From CAYMGQ01 sp964390055 (GTDB taxonomy: Bacteria; Bacillota; Clostridia; Peptostreptococcales; Natronincolaceae), in assembly GCA_964390055.1 (NCBI GenBank), contig CAYMGQ010000002.1, positions 1-64,000 on the forward strand: 64,000 nt of DNA, given 5' to 3'. Positions 1-8,265 of this stretch are shown here, piece by piece (positions within the stretch are counted from its first letter, which is position 1; every line of letters begins with the position of its first letter). The notes under the pieces are model-generated. The model saw only the letters and a list, made by a program, of their open reading frames with translations, was not told the DNA's origin and did not search any database. The position numbers and the translations under genes were made by a program.

Positions 1-7
1 CTGGCAT
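1..7 (-). CDS. fliF: First codons of a gene cut by the left edge, probably fliF
   Basis: Only the start codon and one further codon are inside the window (ATG CCA G on the minus strand). A good ribosome binding site, GAGGTG, lies 5-6 bases upstream. The call to fliF, the MS-ring protein of the flagellar basal body, rests only on gene order: fliF directly follows fliE in nearly all Firmicute flagellar operons. No protein sequence is available to confirm it. Confidence 0.5.
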
Positions 8-31
8 TAATTCACCTCTTCTCAGCTATGT

Positions 32-337
32 TTATATCTGCATTCTCATAATTTCTTTATATGCATCAAGAACTTTGTTTCTTATTTCTATCATAAATTG
101 TGATGCTATTTCAGCTTTTTGAGATGCAATCATAGCTTCGTGAATATTATCCAGCTCACCAGATGCTAATTTTATTGAATATTCATTAGCATTTTGTTCC
201 AAGTCATTTACCTTATGTATTGCATCCACTAAATAATTTTTAAATGATATATTTTGATGAGAAATACCTCTATTGAATAAACCTAAGGATTTGTCCGAAG
301 TTTCCTTTATCCTATTAAACATCTGATTTGTAATCAT
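32..337 (-). CDS. fliE: Flagellar hook-basal body complex protein FliE
   Basis: FliE joins the MS ring to the proximal rod and is needed for flagellar export. The protein is 101 residues, normal for the family (about 100). It has the family's C-terminal signature: a helical half rich in alanine and methionine (around 66-85) and an ending close to AYKEIMRMQI, which matches the conserved FliE C-terminus. The ATG follows the ribosome binding site GGAGG. It is third in a flgB-flgC-fliE unit, 14 bases after flgC, and is followed by a probable fliF start. There is no signal peptide, as expected because rod parts leave through the flagellar export gate. Confidence 0.93.
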   Translation of the reverse strand: MITNQMFNRIKETSDKSLGLFNRGISHQNISFKNYLVDAIHKVNDLEQNANEYSIKLASGELDNIHEAMIASQKAEIASQFMIEIRNKVLDAYKEIMRMQI

Positions 338-351
338 TTTTTAATCCTCCA

Positions 352-798
352 CTATTTGCCTAATTCCAGCGCTCTTAAGGCCATATTCTTTGTGGCATTC
401 ATGGCAGTCACATTAGCTTCATATGCTCTAGAAGCAGATATCATATTGGCCATTTCTGTCACAACTTCTACATTGGGCATTAATACATAGCCCTCTTCGT
501 TTGCATCAGGGTGACCAGGGTCATAGACTTGTTTAAAGGGAGACTTATCATTTCGCACCCCAACTACCTCTACCCCTTTAGCTTTGTTTCCATTGTTATT
601 GGCCATGACATTATTAAAGACATCAGAAAAAGCGGCTTGTTCCTGGCTCTTAAAAACAACCATCTGACGTCTATAGGGACCACCATTTGCGGTCCTAGTT
701 GTATTTGAATTTGCAATATTTTTTGAAATTACATCCATTCTAAGCCTTTCTGCCGTCAGTCCTGAAGCACTTATATTAATAGCATTAAATACAGACAT
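352..798 (-). CDS. flgC: Flagellar basal-body rod protein FlgC
   Basis: FlgC is a proximal rod subunit of the flagellar basal body. At 148 residues it has the normal length. The N-terminal rod-family motif appears as ANSNTT (29-34), followed by GGPYRR (39-44), and the C-terminal half has the conserved stretch around MISASRAYEANV that forms the paired coiled coil of rod and hook proteins. The start ATG uses a GGAAGGGG ribosome binding site that overlaps the last codons of flgB; only 3 bases separate the two genes, so they are probably translationally coupled. Confidence 0.96.
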   Translation of the reverse strand: MSVFNAINISASGLTAERLRMDVISKNIANSNTTRTANGGPYRRQMVVFKSQEQAAFSDVFNNVMANNNGNKAKGVEVVGVRNDKSPFKQVYDPGHPDANEEGYVLMPNVEVVTEMANMISASRAYEANVTAMNATKNMALRALELGK

Positions 799-801
799 TT
801 A

Positions 802-1209
802 TTATCCCCTTCCCCCTGTAATTGCTATTTTCAGTCTCTTTAGATCGCTATTCAACTTAGTAGCAATTGAATTGTAAACTATGGTGTTTTTAGCTAATTC
901 ACCCATTTCAACATCAATGTCCACATTATTACCATCTCTACGAGTCTTGAAGTTTTTTGATGTAGTCACCCTATAATTGAGTTTATCTAGGTTTTCGACA
1001 CCTATTGCTATATGCCTCTCCTTTGTCCTTTGACCAGGAAGGGAACTATTGTCTAAATAATCCCTTAGTATAGTCTCAAATTCTACTCTAGATCTTTTAA
1101 AATTTGGTGTGTTTACATTAGCAATATTATTAGTAATGACTTCATTCCTTTTCCAGCTGGCATCCAATGCCCTAGTCATTATATCCACATTTTGAAATAT
1201 GTTAGTCAT
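802..1209 (-). CDS. flgB: Flagellar basal-body rod protein FlgB
   Basis: FlgB is the first proximal rod subunit of the flagellum. The protein is 135 residues with the rod-family signature NNIANVNTPNFKR at about 27-39 and a C-terminal helix used for packing against FlgC and FliE. It opens the flgB-flgC-fliE operon. The ATG is preceded by AAGGGGGTTAGGA. Upstream is a gene-free stretch of about 740 bases that holds a perfect sigma-A promoter and the terminator of codY. The order codY then flgB is the same as in Bacillus, so this is the start of the main flagellar-chemotaxis cluster. Confidence 0.96.
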   Translation of the reverse strand: MTNIFQNVDIMTRALDASWKRNEVITNNIANVNTPNFKRSRVEFETILRDYLDNSSLPGQRTKERHIAIGVENLDKLNYRVTTSKNFKTRRDGNNVDIDVEMGELAKNTIVYNSIATKLNSDLKRLKIAITGGRG

Positions 1210-1697
1210 ATAATCCTAACCCCCTTTAATTAATTTGCTGGCACATTAAGTTAGGCTCTTCTATATATGGGATCATTTAAGTCCCATGAAATATCTGTTA
1301 AGCATACTATCTTATTAAGATATATTTCGATAGCAAAATACAAAATCCTTCCATTGTCACTTCTTTTCTTTTACAATTCTGCAAAATTATATATTATAAA
1401 CATTTGATTTTGTATAAAAGACAAAAATTTTATTAATGATAGGTTGCAATTATCCCACTTTGACCCAAGTGAGTCTGATTCTAGATTCCTTTGTGGCTAT
1501 ATATAGTTTTTTTATCCCTACCCAAGACCTAATTGAATTTTAATGTTTTTAGGACTAATTAACTAGGCCATCACAGGGTGTTTTTCACCATAAAATAAGA
1601 AAAAATATAAATATGGTTAATTACCAGTAAAAACTAGAGAAAATAAGGACAAGTTATCACTAAATAATGGTTATAATCAAGAGCTTTGCCCATTACC
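1210..1697 (-). promoter_or_regulatory. Long untranslated leader of the flgB operon
   Basis: If transcription begins at the promoter at 1705-1733, the mRNA has about 490 bases before flgB. I see no open frame of note. Visible structure is modest: an imperfect palindrome GGACTAATTAACTAGGCC (1552-1569), a 6-bp hairpin ATGGGA/TCCCAT (1267-1287), and a short stem CACTT/AAGTG near 1456-1471. I could not match it to the c-di-GMP-I or c-di-GMP-II riboswitches that control flagellar operons in other clostridia. The function is unknown. Confidence 0.45.
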
Positions 1698-1704
1698 TAA
1701 CCGT

Positions 1705-1733
1705 ATTATATATGGTAATATATTCATTGTCAA
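1705..1733 (-). promoter_or_regulatory. Sigma-A promoter for the flgB flagellar operon
   Basis: On the minus strand this is a perfect match to the housekeeping consensus: TTGACA (1733-1728), a 17-base spacer, and TATAAT (1710-1705). The predicted start is near 1698. It sits between the codY terminator and flgB. The flagellar sigma factor SigD would need a different box (TAAA...GCCGATAA), which I do not see here. Confidence 0.85.
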
Positions 1734-1808
1734 TTTTGGTATATTAGCGTAAAAACATGTAATCATTTGATGATTTTTTGATAAAGTTAGCAAATTTTAT
1801 TTTGTTAC

Positions 1809-1848
1809 AAAAAAATAAAAGGAAGTCATCATATATTTGAGACCTCCC
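1809..1848 (-). terminator. Rho-independent terminator after codY
   Basis: Minus-strand GGAGGTC pairs with GACTTCC (one G-U pair) around a 13-base loop at 1821-1847, and a run TTTTATTTTTT follows. It lies about 105 bases past the codY stop and ends the topA-codY unit before the flagellar promoter. Confidence 0.85.
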
Positions 1849-1952
1849 AATTATTTTCCAATATTGATTGTGATTCCAGGATATTTACTTATTTAAACAT
1901 AACAATCATAATTAATCAGCATAGCTATTAGTTTTAATTATTATTTTTTGTA

Positions 1953-2732
1953 TTATCTCTTTATCCTCCTTAACTCATCCATCAATTTATCATTTAGTAT
2001 TCTGATATGTGTGCCTTTCATACCAAGGGATCTAGATTCAATAACTCCTGCACTTTCAAATTTTCTCAAGGCGTTAACAATAACAGATCTTGTGATTCCC
2101 ACTCTATCAGCTATTTTACTTGCCACCAAAAGCCCCTCAACTCCATCTAATTCATTAAAGATATGTTCAATGGCCTCTAATTCAGAATAGGAAAGGGTGT
2201 CTATTGCCATTTGTACTACTGCTTTCTTTCTCGCTTCTTCCTCTATTTCCTCAGTCTCTGCCCTTAAGATTTCCAGGCCTACTACTGTGGCACTATATTC
2301 CGCCATAACCAGGTCCTCATCCTGAAACTCCCTATCAAATCTTGCTAATACCATAGTCCCCAACCTATTTCGGCTACCATTAATAGGCACTATAGTTACC
2401 AATTTATTGTAACTTTCTACATCGTAGGGAAAAATTTTTAATAGTTCCTCTCTTGTTACATTTGATTTAGTTTCAGAAATTTGCAAGAGTTGACTATTAT
2501 ACTCATCCGGAAATCTTTTCACCCCTGTTTTTTCATCTACTACAATAGGGCAATCGGATGTATCAGTTAGGCTAACCCCCAACACCTTCCCCTTAGAACT
2601 AGCCACATATACATTAGCATCTAGTATTTCACTTAATATCCTACACAATTCGTTGAAGGATACAGCACTCTCATCAGATTGTTGTAAAATTTTATTTATT
2701 CTTCTTGTCTTTTCCAATAAAGGAATACCCAT
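1953..2732 (-). CDS. codY: GTP-sensing pleiotropic transcriptional repressor CodY
   Basis: CodY senses branched-chain amino acids and GTP and represses starvation genes in Firmicutes. I start it at the ATG at 2732, not the in-frame ATG at 2741: the GGAGG site ends immediately before the 2741 codon but is 9 bases from 2732. The resulting length of 259 residues equals that of Bacillus subtilis CodY. The GAF ligand domain fills about 1-155 and the DNA-binding winged helix-turn-helix lies at about 204-223 (ASKIADRVGITRSVIV is nearly invariant in the family). It lies downstream of topA and upstream of flgB, as in other clostridia. In Clostridium and Bacillus, CodY can control motility, but no CodY box is obvious nearby. 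Confidence 0.97.
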   Translation of the reverse strand: MGIPLLEKTRRINKILQQSDESAVSFNELCRILSEILDANVYVASSKGKVLGVSLTDTSDCPIVVDEKTGVKRFPDEYNSQLLQISETKSNVTREELLKIFPYDVESYNKLVTIVPINGSRNRLGTMVLARFDREFQDEDLVMAEYSATVVGLEILRAETEEIEEEARKKAVVQMAIDTLSYSELEAIEHIFNELDGVEGLLVASKIADRVGITRSVIVNALRKFESAGVIESRSLGMKGTHIRILNDKLMDELRRIKR

Positions 2733-2741
2733 TTTCTTCAT

Positions 2742-2877
2742 CCTCCTTTGTTTCTAATATCTTATATTTTAAAAGCCAGTGTATTGTTCTTACATCTTGG
2801 GTTGGCCATTAAATCTTAAGGAACGATTTTATTACATGGCCAGTTTCTTTTAAAGTAGATTGTTATGTCTTACATCT
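2742..2877 (-). repeat. Spacer with a partly duplicated segment and TGGCCA inverted repeats
   Basis: The 136 bases between topA and codY contain two copies of TCTTACATCTT (2788-2798 and 2868-2878, plus strand), 80 bases apart. Each is preceded by related sequence containing GCCAGT. Between them lie GGCCATTAAA and CATGGCCAG, giving an inverted repeat TGGCCAT/ATGGCCA (about 2812-2842). It looks like a decayed tandem duplication or a structured leader. I recognise no known regulatory RNA in it. Confidence 0.5.
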
Positions 2878-4944
2878 TTAATCATCCCTTGAATATTTAC
2901 AATCTTTATTAGTACACACTATTTTACTCTTGCTCCTGCTTGTTTTGCGAGTTAGTAAATCATTGCAGTCTGGACACCTTTCATCAATGGGCTTACTCCA
3001 GGATACATATCTGCAGCGCGGAAATTCACTACAGCCATAAAATGTTCGTCCTTTTTTAGATTTTCTTTGGATTATCTCACCTTTTTCACACTTGGGGCAT
3101 TTAACGCCTATTTTATGAATAATGGGTTTGGTAAAAGTACATTCAGGATATTTGGAACAGGCCAGAAATTTTCCATATCTACCATACTTAACCAGCATGT
3201 TTGCGCCACATTCATCACATATTTCATCACTTTCTTCCACTAAATCAATCGCTTCCATATCAGTTTCAGCCTTATCCAACATCTTTTCAAAAATACTATA
3301 AAAGTTTTCTATAAGTTTATGCCAGTCTTCCTTGCCCTTCTCTATATCGTCTAAACGATTCTCAAAGTCTGCAGTAAAGTTTATGTCAACTATTTCGGTA
3401 AAATATTCTTCTAATATTTCAGTGACAAGAATCCCTAATTCTGTTGGTTTAAAATATCTACCCTCTTTTTCTACATATCCTCGAGATAAAACCGTTGATA
3501 TTGTCGGCGAATAGGTACTTGGTCTACCTATGCCTAACTCCTCCATAGTCCTAACTAAGGATGCCTCCGTATATCTAGCAGGCGGTTGTGTAAAATGCTG
3601 CTTTGGAATAATATTAGAAATGTCAATTTTATCTCCCGCCTTTAGAACAGGCAATTCAATGTCTTCACTAATACTCGCAAATGAATAGATTTTTAAAAAC
3701 CCATCAAAGTTTAATCTGGAACCTGAAACTCTAAAAATGAAGCCTTTTGTCTCTAATTCAACTGCTAAGGTATCATATGTTGCTGGAGCCATTTGACTAG
3801 CAACAAATCTCTCCCAAATTAGTTTGTATAAACGATACTGATCCATGCTCAAGGAATTCTTTATACTTTCGGGGCTTTTGTCTACATTGGTTGGCCGGAT
3901 AGCCTCGTGGGCATCCTGTACTTCCCCGCCTTTTCTTTTCCTAGGTTTTCTACCTTTACCAATATATTTTTCACCTAGTTTATCAAGAATATATTTGTTG
4001 ATATTGCTTTTAGCATCATCTGATATCCTTGTTGAATCAGTTCGAATATAAGTAACCAGTCCCGCGGTTCCCTCTCCTTTAATATCTATTCCCTCATAGA
4101 GTTGTTGGGCAATAACCATAGTTTTTCTAGTGGAAAATCCTAGCTTATTTGCAGCCTCCTGTTGTAGGGAGCTAGTTGTAAAGGGTAAATTGGGGTTCCT
4201 TCTTTTTCTTCCTGTTTTTACATCAATTACAGTCAAAATACTATCCTTAATCTGTTTAATAATATTATCTATTTCTTCCTGGGACTGTATTTTTCTATTA
4301 TCCTTATCATCTCTATGGTATTTAACCTGAAAGCTTTCCTTATTCTTGTTTTCAACATCAAGAGTTAGGCTCCAATATTCTTGGGGTACAAATTTGTTGA
4401 TCTCTTCCTCCCTATCCTTTATAATTTTGGTTGCAACTGATTGAACCCTACCAGCACTTAACCCTTTTCTCATCTTTCGCCATAATAGGGGGCTAATTTT
4501 ATATCCCACTAGCCTATCAAGAACTCTTCTTGCCTGTTGAGCGTCAACTAGGTCCATATTAATCTTTCTGGGTTTTTTTATTGCGTTCTTAATGGCATTT
4601 TTAGTTATCTCATTAAATTCGATTCTACATGGCACATCATCGTCGATTTTCAAGGCATTGGATAAGTGCCATGATATGGCCTCACCTTCCCTATCAGGGT
4701 CCGTTGCCAAATATATATTGTCAGCCTTTTTTGCCTCTGTCCTTATTTCTCTTAATATGGGCCCCTTACCCCGTATTGTTATATAGTTTGGTTTGAAATT
4801 GTTGTCTATATCTATACCCAGTTTGCTTTTAGGTAAATCTATAACATGACCCACCGAAGCCTTAACAACATAGTTTTTCCCGAGAAATTTTTTGATAGTT
4901 TTGGCTTTAGCAGGGGATTCTACTATAACCAGTGATTTGGACAA
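2878..4944 (-). CDS. topA: DNA topoisomerase I
   Basis: TopA relaxes negative supercoils by cutting one strand. The 688-residue protein has the Toprim domain at about 1-115, with catalytic Glu9 and the DPDRE acidic triad at 82-86, and the active-site tyrosine Tyr299 in the motif GLVTYIRTDS. The C-terminus has three four-cysteine zinc ribbons, in order CDEC...CSKYPEC, CPKC...CSEFPRC and CPDC...CTNKDC. The start codon is TTG, supported by GGAGG 8 bases upstream and by the conserved N-terminus SKSLVIVESPAKAKTI. It has its own promoter overlapping the end of dprA and is followed by codY. Confidence 0.97.
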   Translation of the reverse strand: MSKSLVIVESPAKAKTIKKFLGKNYVVKASVGHVIDLPKSKLGIDIDNNFKPNYITIRGKGPILREIRTEAKKADNIYLATDPDREGEAISWHLSNALKIDDDVPCRIEFNEITKNAIKNAIKKPRKINMDLVDAQQARRVLDRLVGYKISPLLWRKMRKGLSAGRVQSVATKIIKDREEEINKFVPQEYWSLTLDVENKNKESFQVKYHRDDKDNRKIQSQEEIDNIIKQIKDSILTVIDVKTGRKRRNPNLPFTTSSLQQEAANKLGFSTRKTMVIAQQLYEGIDIKGEGTAGLVTYIRTDSTRISDDAKSNINKYILDKLGEKYIGKGRKPRKRKGGEVQDAHEAIRPTNVDKSPESIKNSLSMDQYRLYKLIWERFVASQMAPATYDTLAVELETKGFIFRVSGSRLNFDGFLKIYSFASISEDIELPVLKAGDKIDISNIIPKQHFTQPPARYTEASLVRTMEELGIGRPSTYSPTISTVLSRGYVEKEGRYFKPTELGILVTEILEEYFTEIVDINFTADFENRLDDIEKGKEDWHKLIENFYSIFEKMLDKAETDMEAIDLVEESDEICDECGANMLVKYGRYGKFLACSKYPECTFTKPIIHKIGVKCPKCEKGEIIQRKSKKGRTFYGCSEFPRCRYVSWSKPIDERCPDCNDLLTRKTSRSKSKIVCTNKDCKYSRDD

Positions 4945-5010
4945 TCACTCCACCTCCAGTAATCTCTTGTTTTAAACTCACAAGAAAGTTTATTTGAATT
5001 TACCCTATAC

Positions 5011-5039
5011 ATTATATCTATTTAATTGCATACTGTAAA
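5011..5039 (-). promoter_or_regulatory. Sigma-A promoter for topA-codY
   Basis: Minus strand TTTACA (5039-5034), 17-base spacer, TATAAT (5016-5011). The -35 box lies inside the last codons of dprA. The predicted start near 5004 gives a 60-base leader to the topA TTG codon. Confidence 0.75.
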
Positions 5040-6113
5040 TATTTTACCTTGATTCTGTTGTACATAGCCTTTAATCTCTAATATTGTTAAAATAGTGCTT
5101 AGTTGGGATATATCCAATTCACTTTTATAGCTAAGCACATCTATGTGAATAGGCTCCCTTTTAATTATATTATAAATCTTAAGTTCATCATCACCTAAAG
5201 CATCCAACAACTCTAGTTTCTTAGTTTTATTATGAAGATTGTATTTGTATTCTAATTCCTCAGTAATATCCTCTATACTTAGAAGTATTTTTGCCCCTTC
5301 TTTTATTAATTTATTAGTTCCTTTGCTCTGATAATTATTTATATTGCCGGGTAGTGCAAAAACATCCTTGCCCTGCTCTAACGCATGTCCAACAGTTATA
5401 AGGGTGCCGCTCCTCTCGCCAGCCTCTATTACGACAACACCATCAGATAAACCACTTATAATACGATTCCTGGCGGGAAAATTATGTTTTAAAGGTGGAA
5501 CCCCCATACCATACTCAGATATAATACAACCCTTAAGCTCAAGTTCTTTATATAATTGGTAATTAGATTTGGGATAGACTAAATCAATCCCGCATCCTAG
5601 TACACCAATTGTATACCCACCCTCATCAATAGCACTTTTATGGCTCTCTGCATCAATTCCTAAAGCCAATCCGCTTACAATACCTATACCCCAATCAACC
5701 AATTCTCTTGCAAATTTCCTTGCTGCCCACCTACCATAAGAGGTAGACTTTCTGGCTCCGACCATCCCAATTAGAGGTTTGTCCAGTTTTAGATTTCCCT
5801 TAATAAAAAGTACATAGGGAGGGTTGTATATGTTTTTTAATTTCTCAGGATAGTCTTTGTCTAATATTGTTATTAGATTGAAATCTTTCCCCTTAATTTC
5901 CAACAATAATTCTTCCAAATAATGTTCCTTTCTAGCATTTAACATTTTATCAACTATTATACTTTTTCCACCCAATATCCTATATAAATGTTTGGCCTGT
6001 GCGCCCCAAATTTCTAATATACTTCCGAAGTATGCCTCCATATCAAGAATCATTTTATAGCTTATCCCACCTAGATTATTTAGCCAAATTAATATATTCC
6101 TTTTATTAATCAT
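5022..6113 (-). CDS. dprA: DNA-processing protein DprA (Smf)
   Basis: DprA binds incoming single-stranded DNA and loads RecA during natural transformation. The 363-residue protein has an N-terminal helical domain (1-100), then the Rossmann-like core with GARKSTSYG (119-127), SGLALGID (147-154) and PARNRIISGLS (213-223), and a C-terminal winged helix (about 300-363). The gene begins 3 bases after the comM stop codon, so the two are coupled. Many bacteria keep dprA without being known to be competent; comM next to it is also a transformation factor, so a DNA-uptake role is plausible but unproven. Confidence 0.95.
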   Translation of the reverse strand: MINKRNILIWLNNLGGISYKMILDMEAYFGSILEIWGAQAKHLYRILGGKSIIVDKMLNARKEHYLEELLLEIKGKDFNLITILDKDYPEKLKNIYNPPYVLFIKGNLKLDKPLIGMVGARKSTSYGRWAARKFARELVDWGIGIVSGLALGIDAESHKSAIDEGGYTIGVLGCGIDLVYPKSNYQLYKELELKGCIISEYGMGVPPLKHNFPARNRIISGLSDGVVVIEAGERSGTLITVGHALEQGKDVFALPGNINNYQSKGTNKLIKEGAKILLSIEDITEELEYKYNLHNKTKKLELLDALGDDELKIYNIIKREPIHIDVLSYKSELDISQLSTILTILEIKGYVQQNQGKIFTVCN

Positions 6114-6116
6114 CCC

Positions 6117-7652
6117 CTACCTCCCAATAAGGTTTGAAACCCTTCTATATTGGAGAGCCTCTGCCACATGCTCAACCTTTATATCTTTACTTTGGTCTAG
6201 ATCCGCTATAGTCCTAGTAATTTTTATTATCCTATAATAACTTCTTGCGGTTAATTTCATATGATCATAGGCATTGCTTAGAAGTTTTTGTGATTTTGAA
6301 TCCAATTTACAATATTTTTTTACCGCGGAAGTAGTTAGTTGATTATTGGAGGTAAATCCTGTTCCCTTATATCTTTCTAATTGCCATTGACGGGCTCTCT
6401 CGACTCTTTTTCTTATTTGACTAGAGGCCTCTGATGTTTTTTTGCTGGTTAAATCCTTATAGGAAACCCCTGAGGTTTCAATAATTATATCAATACGGTC
6501 AAGTAGAGGACCAGAAATTTTTCCCACATATCTATTGACCTGATATGGCGTACATTGACACCTATGTCCACCATCGCCAGCCCCATAGTAGCCACAAGGA
6601 CATGGGTTCATGGCACATACTAGCATAAAATCGGCCGGATATGTAAAAGTTCCGTTGACCCTGGATATGGTAACATTACCATCCTCGAGTGGTTGCCTTA
6701 GTACCTCTAGTGCCTTCTTGCTAAACTCAGGTAATTCATCTAGAAATAATACCCCATGATGACTTAAAGAAACTTCACCCGGTTTGGGGATTCTACCGCC
6801 ACCAGTTATTGCCATCATGGAAGATGTATGATGGGGTGACCTAAAGGGTCTTTGCATTACTAGCCCACCCTTGCCAGCAAGTAATCCCGATATACTATAT
6901 ATTTTAGTAATTTCCATTGCCTCATCAAAGGTTAACCTTGGTAAAATGCTGGGCAGTCTCTTAGCAGCCATAGTTTTGCCAGAACCTGGTGGTCCTATCA
7001 TCAGTAGATTGTGACAACCTGCCGCTACTATTTCCATACCTCTCTTAAGGTTTTCCTGCCCCCTCAAATCTGCAAAATCTTCTGTGAATTTATGGCCCTC
7101 TATCCCATCTTCACTACTACCAGTATAAGTTGCCAGGTCCAAATCACCCCGAATAAATCCTATCAATTCTTTAAGTGTTCCTATTCCCACACACTGCAAA
7201 CCCTGTACTAATTTCGCCTCTTCGATATTTTCCAGGGGTAATATTGCCTTGTTACAACCATTCTTAACCGCTTCTAATAACATAGGGAGGGCACCCTTTA
7301 CCCCATTAATTTTACCATCCAGAGATAATTCCCCCAGAATAACTGTTGTGTTAAAACCTTCAAATTCTATTTGGTCCGAAGCAACTAAAATACCAAGTGC
7401 TATGGGCAAGTCAAAATGGGTTCCCTCTTTTTTGGTATCAGCAGGTGCTAGATTTATAGTAATTCTTTTCAGTGGAAAACTATATCCGCTATTCTTAATA
7501 GCTGCCCTTACCCTTTCCCTTGATTCCTTTAAGGTCGTATCAGGTAAACCAACTATATTGACAGCAGGCAACCCACTAGCAATATCCACCTCAACCTCAA
7601 TTTCATCTACCTGTAGACCAAAAATACTACAAGTTTTAATTTTTGCAAGCAT
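6117..7652 (-). CDS. comM: ComM/YifB-type Mg-chelatase-like AAA+ ATPase
   Basis: ComM is a hexameric branch-migration helicase that helps integrate transforming DNA in Gram-negative bacteria; the Firmicute orthologue is usually called YifB. The protein has 511 residues. An N-terminal Lon-protease-like fold covers about 1-170, followed by the AAA+ module with Walker A GPPGSGKT (220-227), Walker B VLFLDELPEF (301-310) and the cysteine cluster near CAMNPCPCGYYG, then the C-terminal Mg-chelatase domain. It starts at ATG after AAGGTG and leads directly into dprA. Confidence 0.95.
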   Translation of the reverse strand: MLAKIKTCSIFGLQVDEIEVEVDIASGLPAVNIVGLPDTTLKESRERVRAAIKNSGYSFPLKRITINLAPADTKKEGTHFDLPIALGILVASDQIEFEGFNTTVILGELSLDGKINGVKGALPMLLEAVKNGCNKAILPLENIEEAKLVQGLQCVGIGTLKELIGFIRGDLDLATYTGSSEDGIEGHKFTEDFADLRGQENLKRGMEIVAAGCHNLLMIGPPGSGKTMAAKRLPSILPRLTFDEAMEITKIYSISGLLAGKGGLVMQRPFRSPHHTSSMMAITGGGRIPKPGEVSLSHHGVLFLDELPEFSKKALEVLRQPLEDGNVTISRVNGTFTYPADFMLVCAMNPCPCGYYGAGDGGHRCQCTPYQVNRYVGKISGPLLDRIDIIIETSGVSYKDLTSKKTSEASSQIRKRVERARQWQLERYKGTGFTSNNQLTTSAVKKYCKLDSKSQKLLSNAYDHMKLTARSYYRIIKITRTIADLDQSKDIKVEHVAEALQYRRVSNLIGR

Positions 7653-7894
7653 TAAATCACCTTATTTTCCATTTTTTCCCCATACATGCTAGACCATGTC
7701 CTATACCGCTAGATGAAATATCTCATATTTAGCTATAGATAATATTGCATATGTTGAAATATTCGATATCCACAGAATATTCCCTCTAATTAATTATTTT
7801 TCCTCATTTTTTAGTGGTTATTTGTATTTTTTTGATTAAATTGCTAATCTAGACATAGATAATTAAATTTTTAACATTCAGTTTTATTATTATA

Positions 7895-8242
7895 CTAGAA
7901 GGCATCTTCAATATGATTTATTTCAAATTTATCCTTCCTCATTAATACTTCAATAACATCAAACCTGAAATCCATATCATTAATCCTTCTATATTGAATA
8001 TATTGTTGGGCTAATTTATATAGGGTTCTTTGCTTCCTATAATTTACTGCTTCTCTGGGCAAACCATAACTAGTAGATCTACGGGTTTTAACCTCTATAA
8101 AGGCCATGGTGTTATCAATTTGTGCAATTATGTCAATTTCACCTATTTTAGTCCTATAATTTCTTTCAAGTATATTGTATCCCTTACGAATTAAATAATC
8201 TTCCGAAATATTTTCCCCATAGTCTCCAATTTTTTTGACCAT
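7895..8242 (-). CDS. yraN: UPF0102 endonuclease-like protein YraN
   Basis: A 115-residue protein of the YraN family, which has a restriction-endonuclease-like fold of uncertain role. The nuclease signature is present: GEIDII (34-39) and FIEVKTRR (48-55), supplying the D-(E)xK residues, plus the family's glycine-rich GDYGE near the N-terminus. It lies just downstream of rnhB, its standard partner in Firmicutes and Proteobacteria, 23 bases away. The ATG follows GGGTGGGAGA. A 242-base gap without a recognisable gene separates it from comM. Confidence 0.92.
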   Translation of the reverse strand: MVKKIGDYGENISEDYLIRKGYNILERNYRTKIGEIDIIAQIDNTMAFIEVKTRRSTSYGLPREAVNYRKQRTLYKLAQQYIQYRRINDMDFRFDVIEVLMRKDKFEINHIEDAF

Positions 8243-8265
8243 TCTCCCACCCCTTAATTGTAGGA

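Noticed and set aside
1210..1700. c-di-GMP-I riboswitch in the flgB leader
   Set aside because: Only short fragments recall the aptamer; the conserved GACGCAAAGC core and paired P1/P2 stems are missing by eye.
1948..2190. 80-residue plus-strand frame in the codY tail
   Set aside because: Overlaps codY on the opposite strand; composition is a shadow and no binding site is seen.
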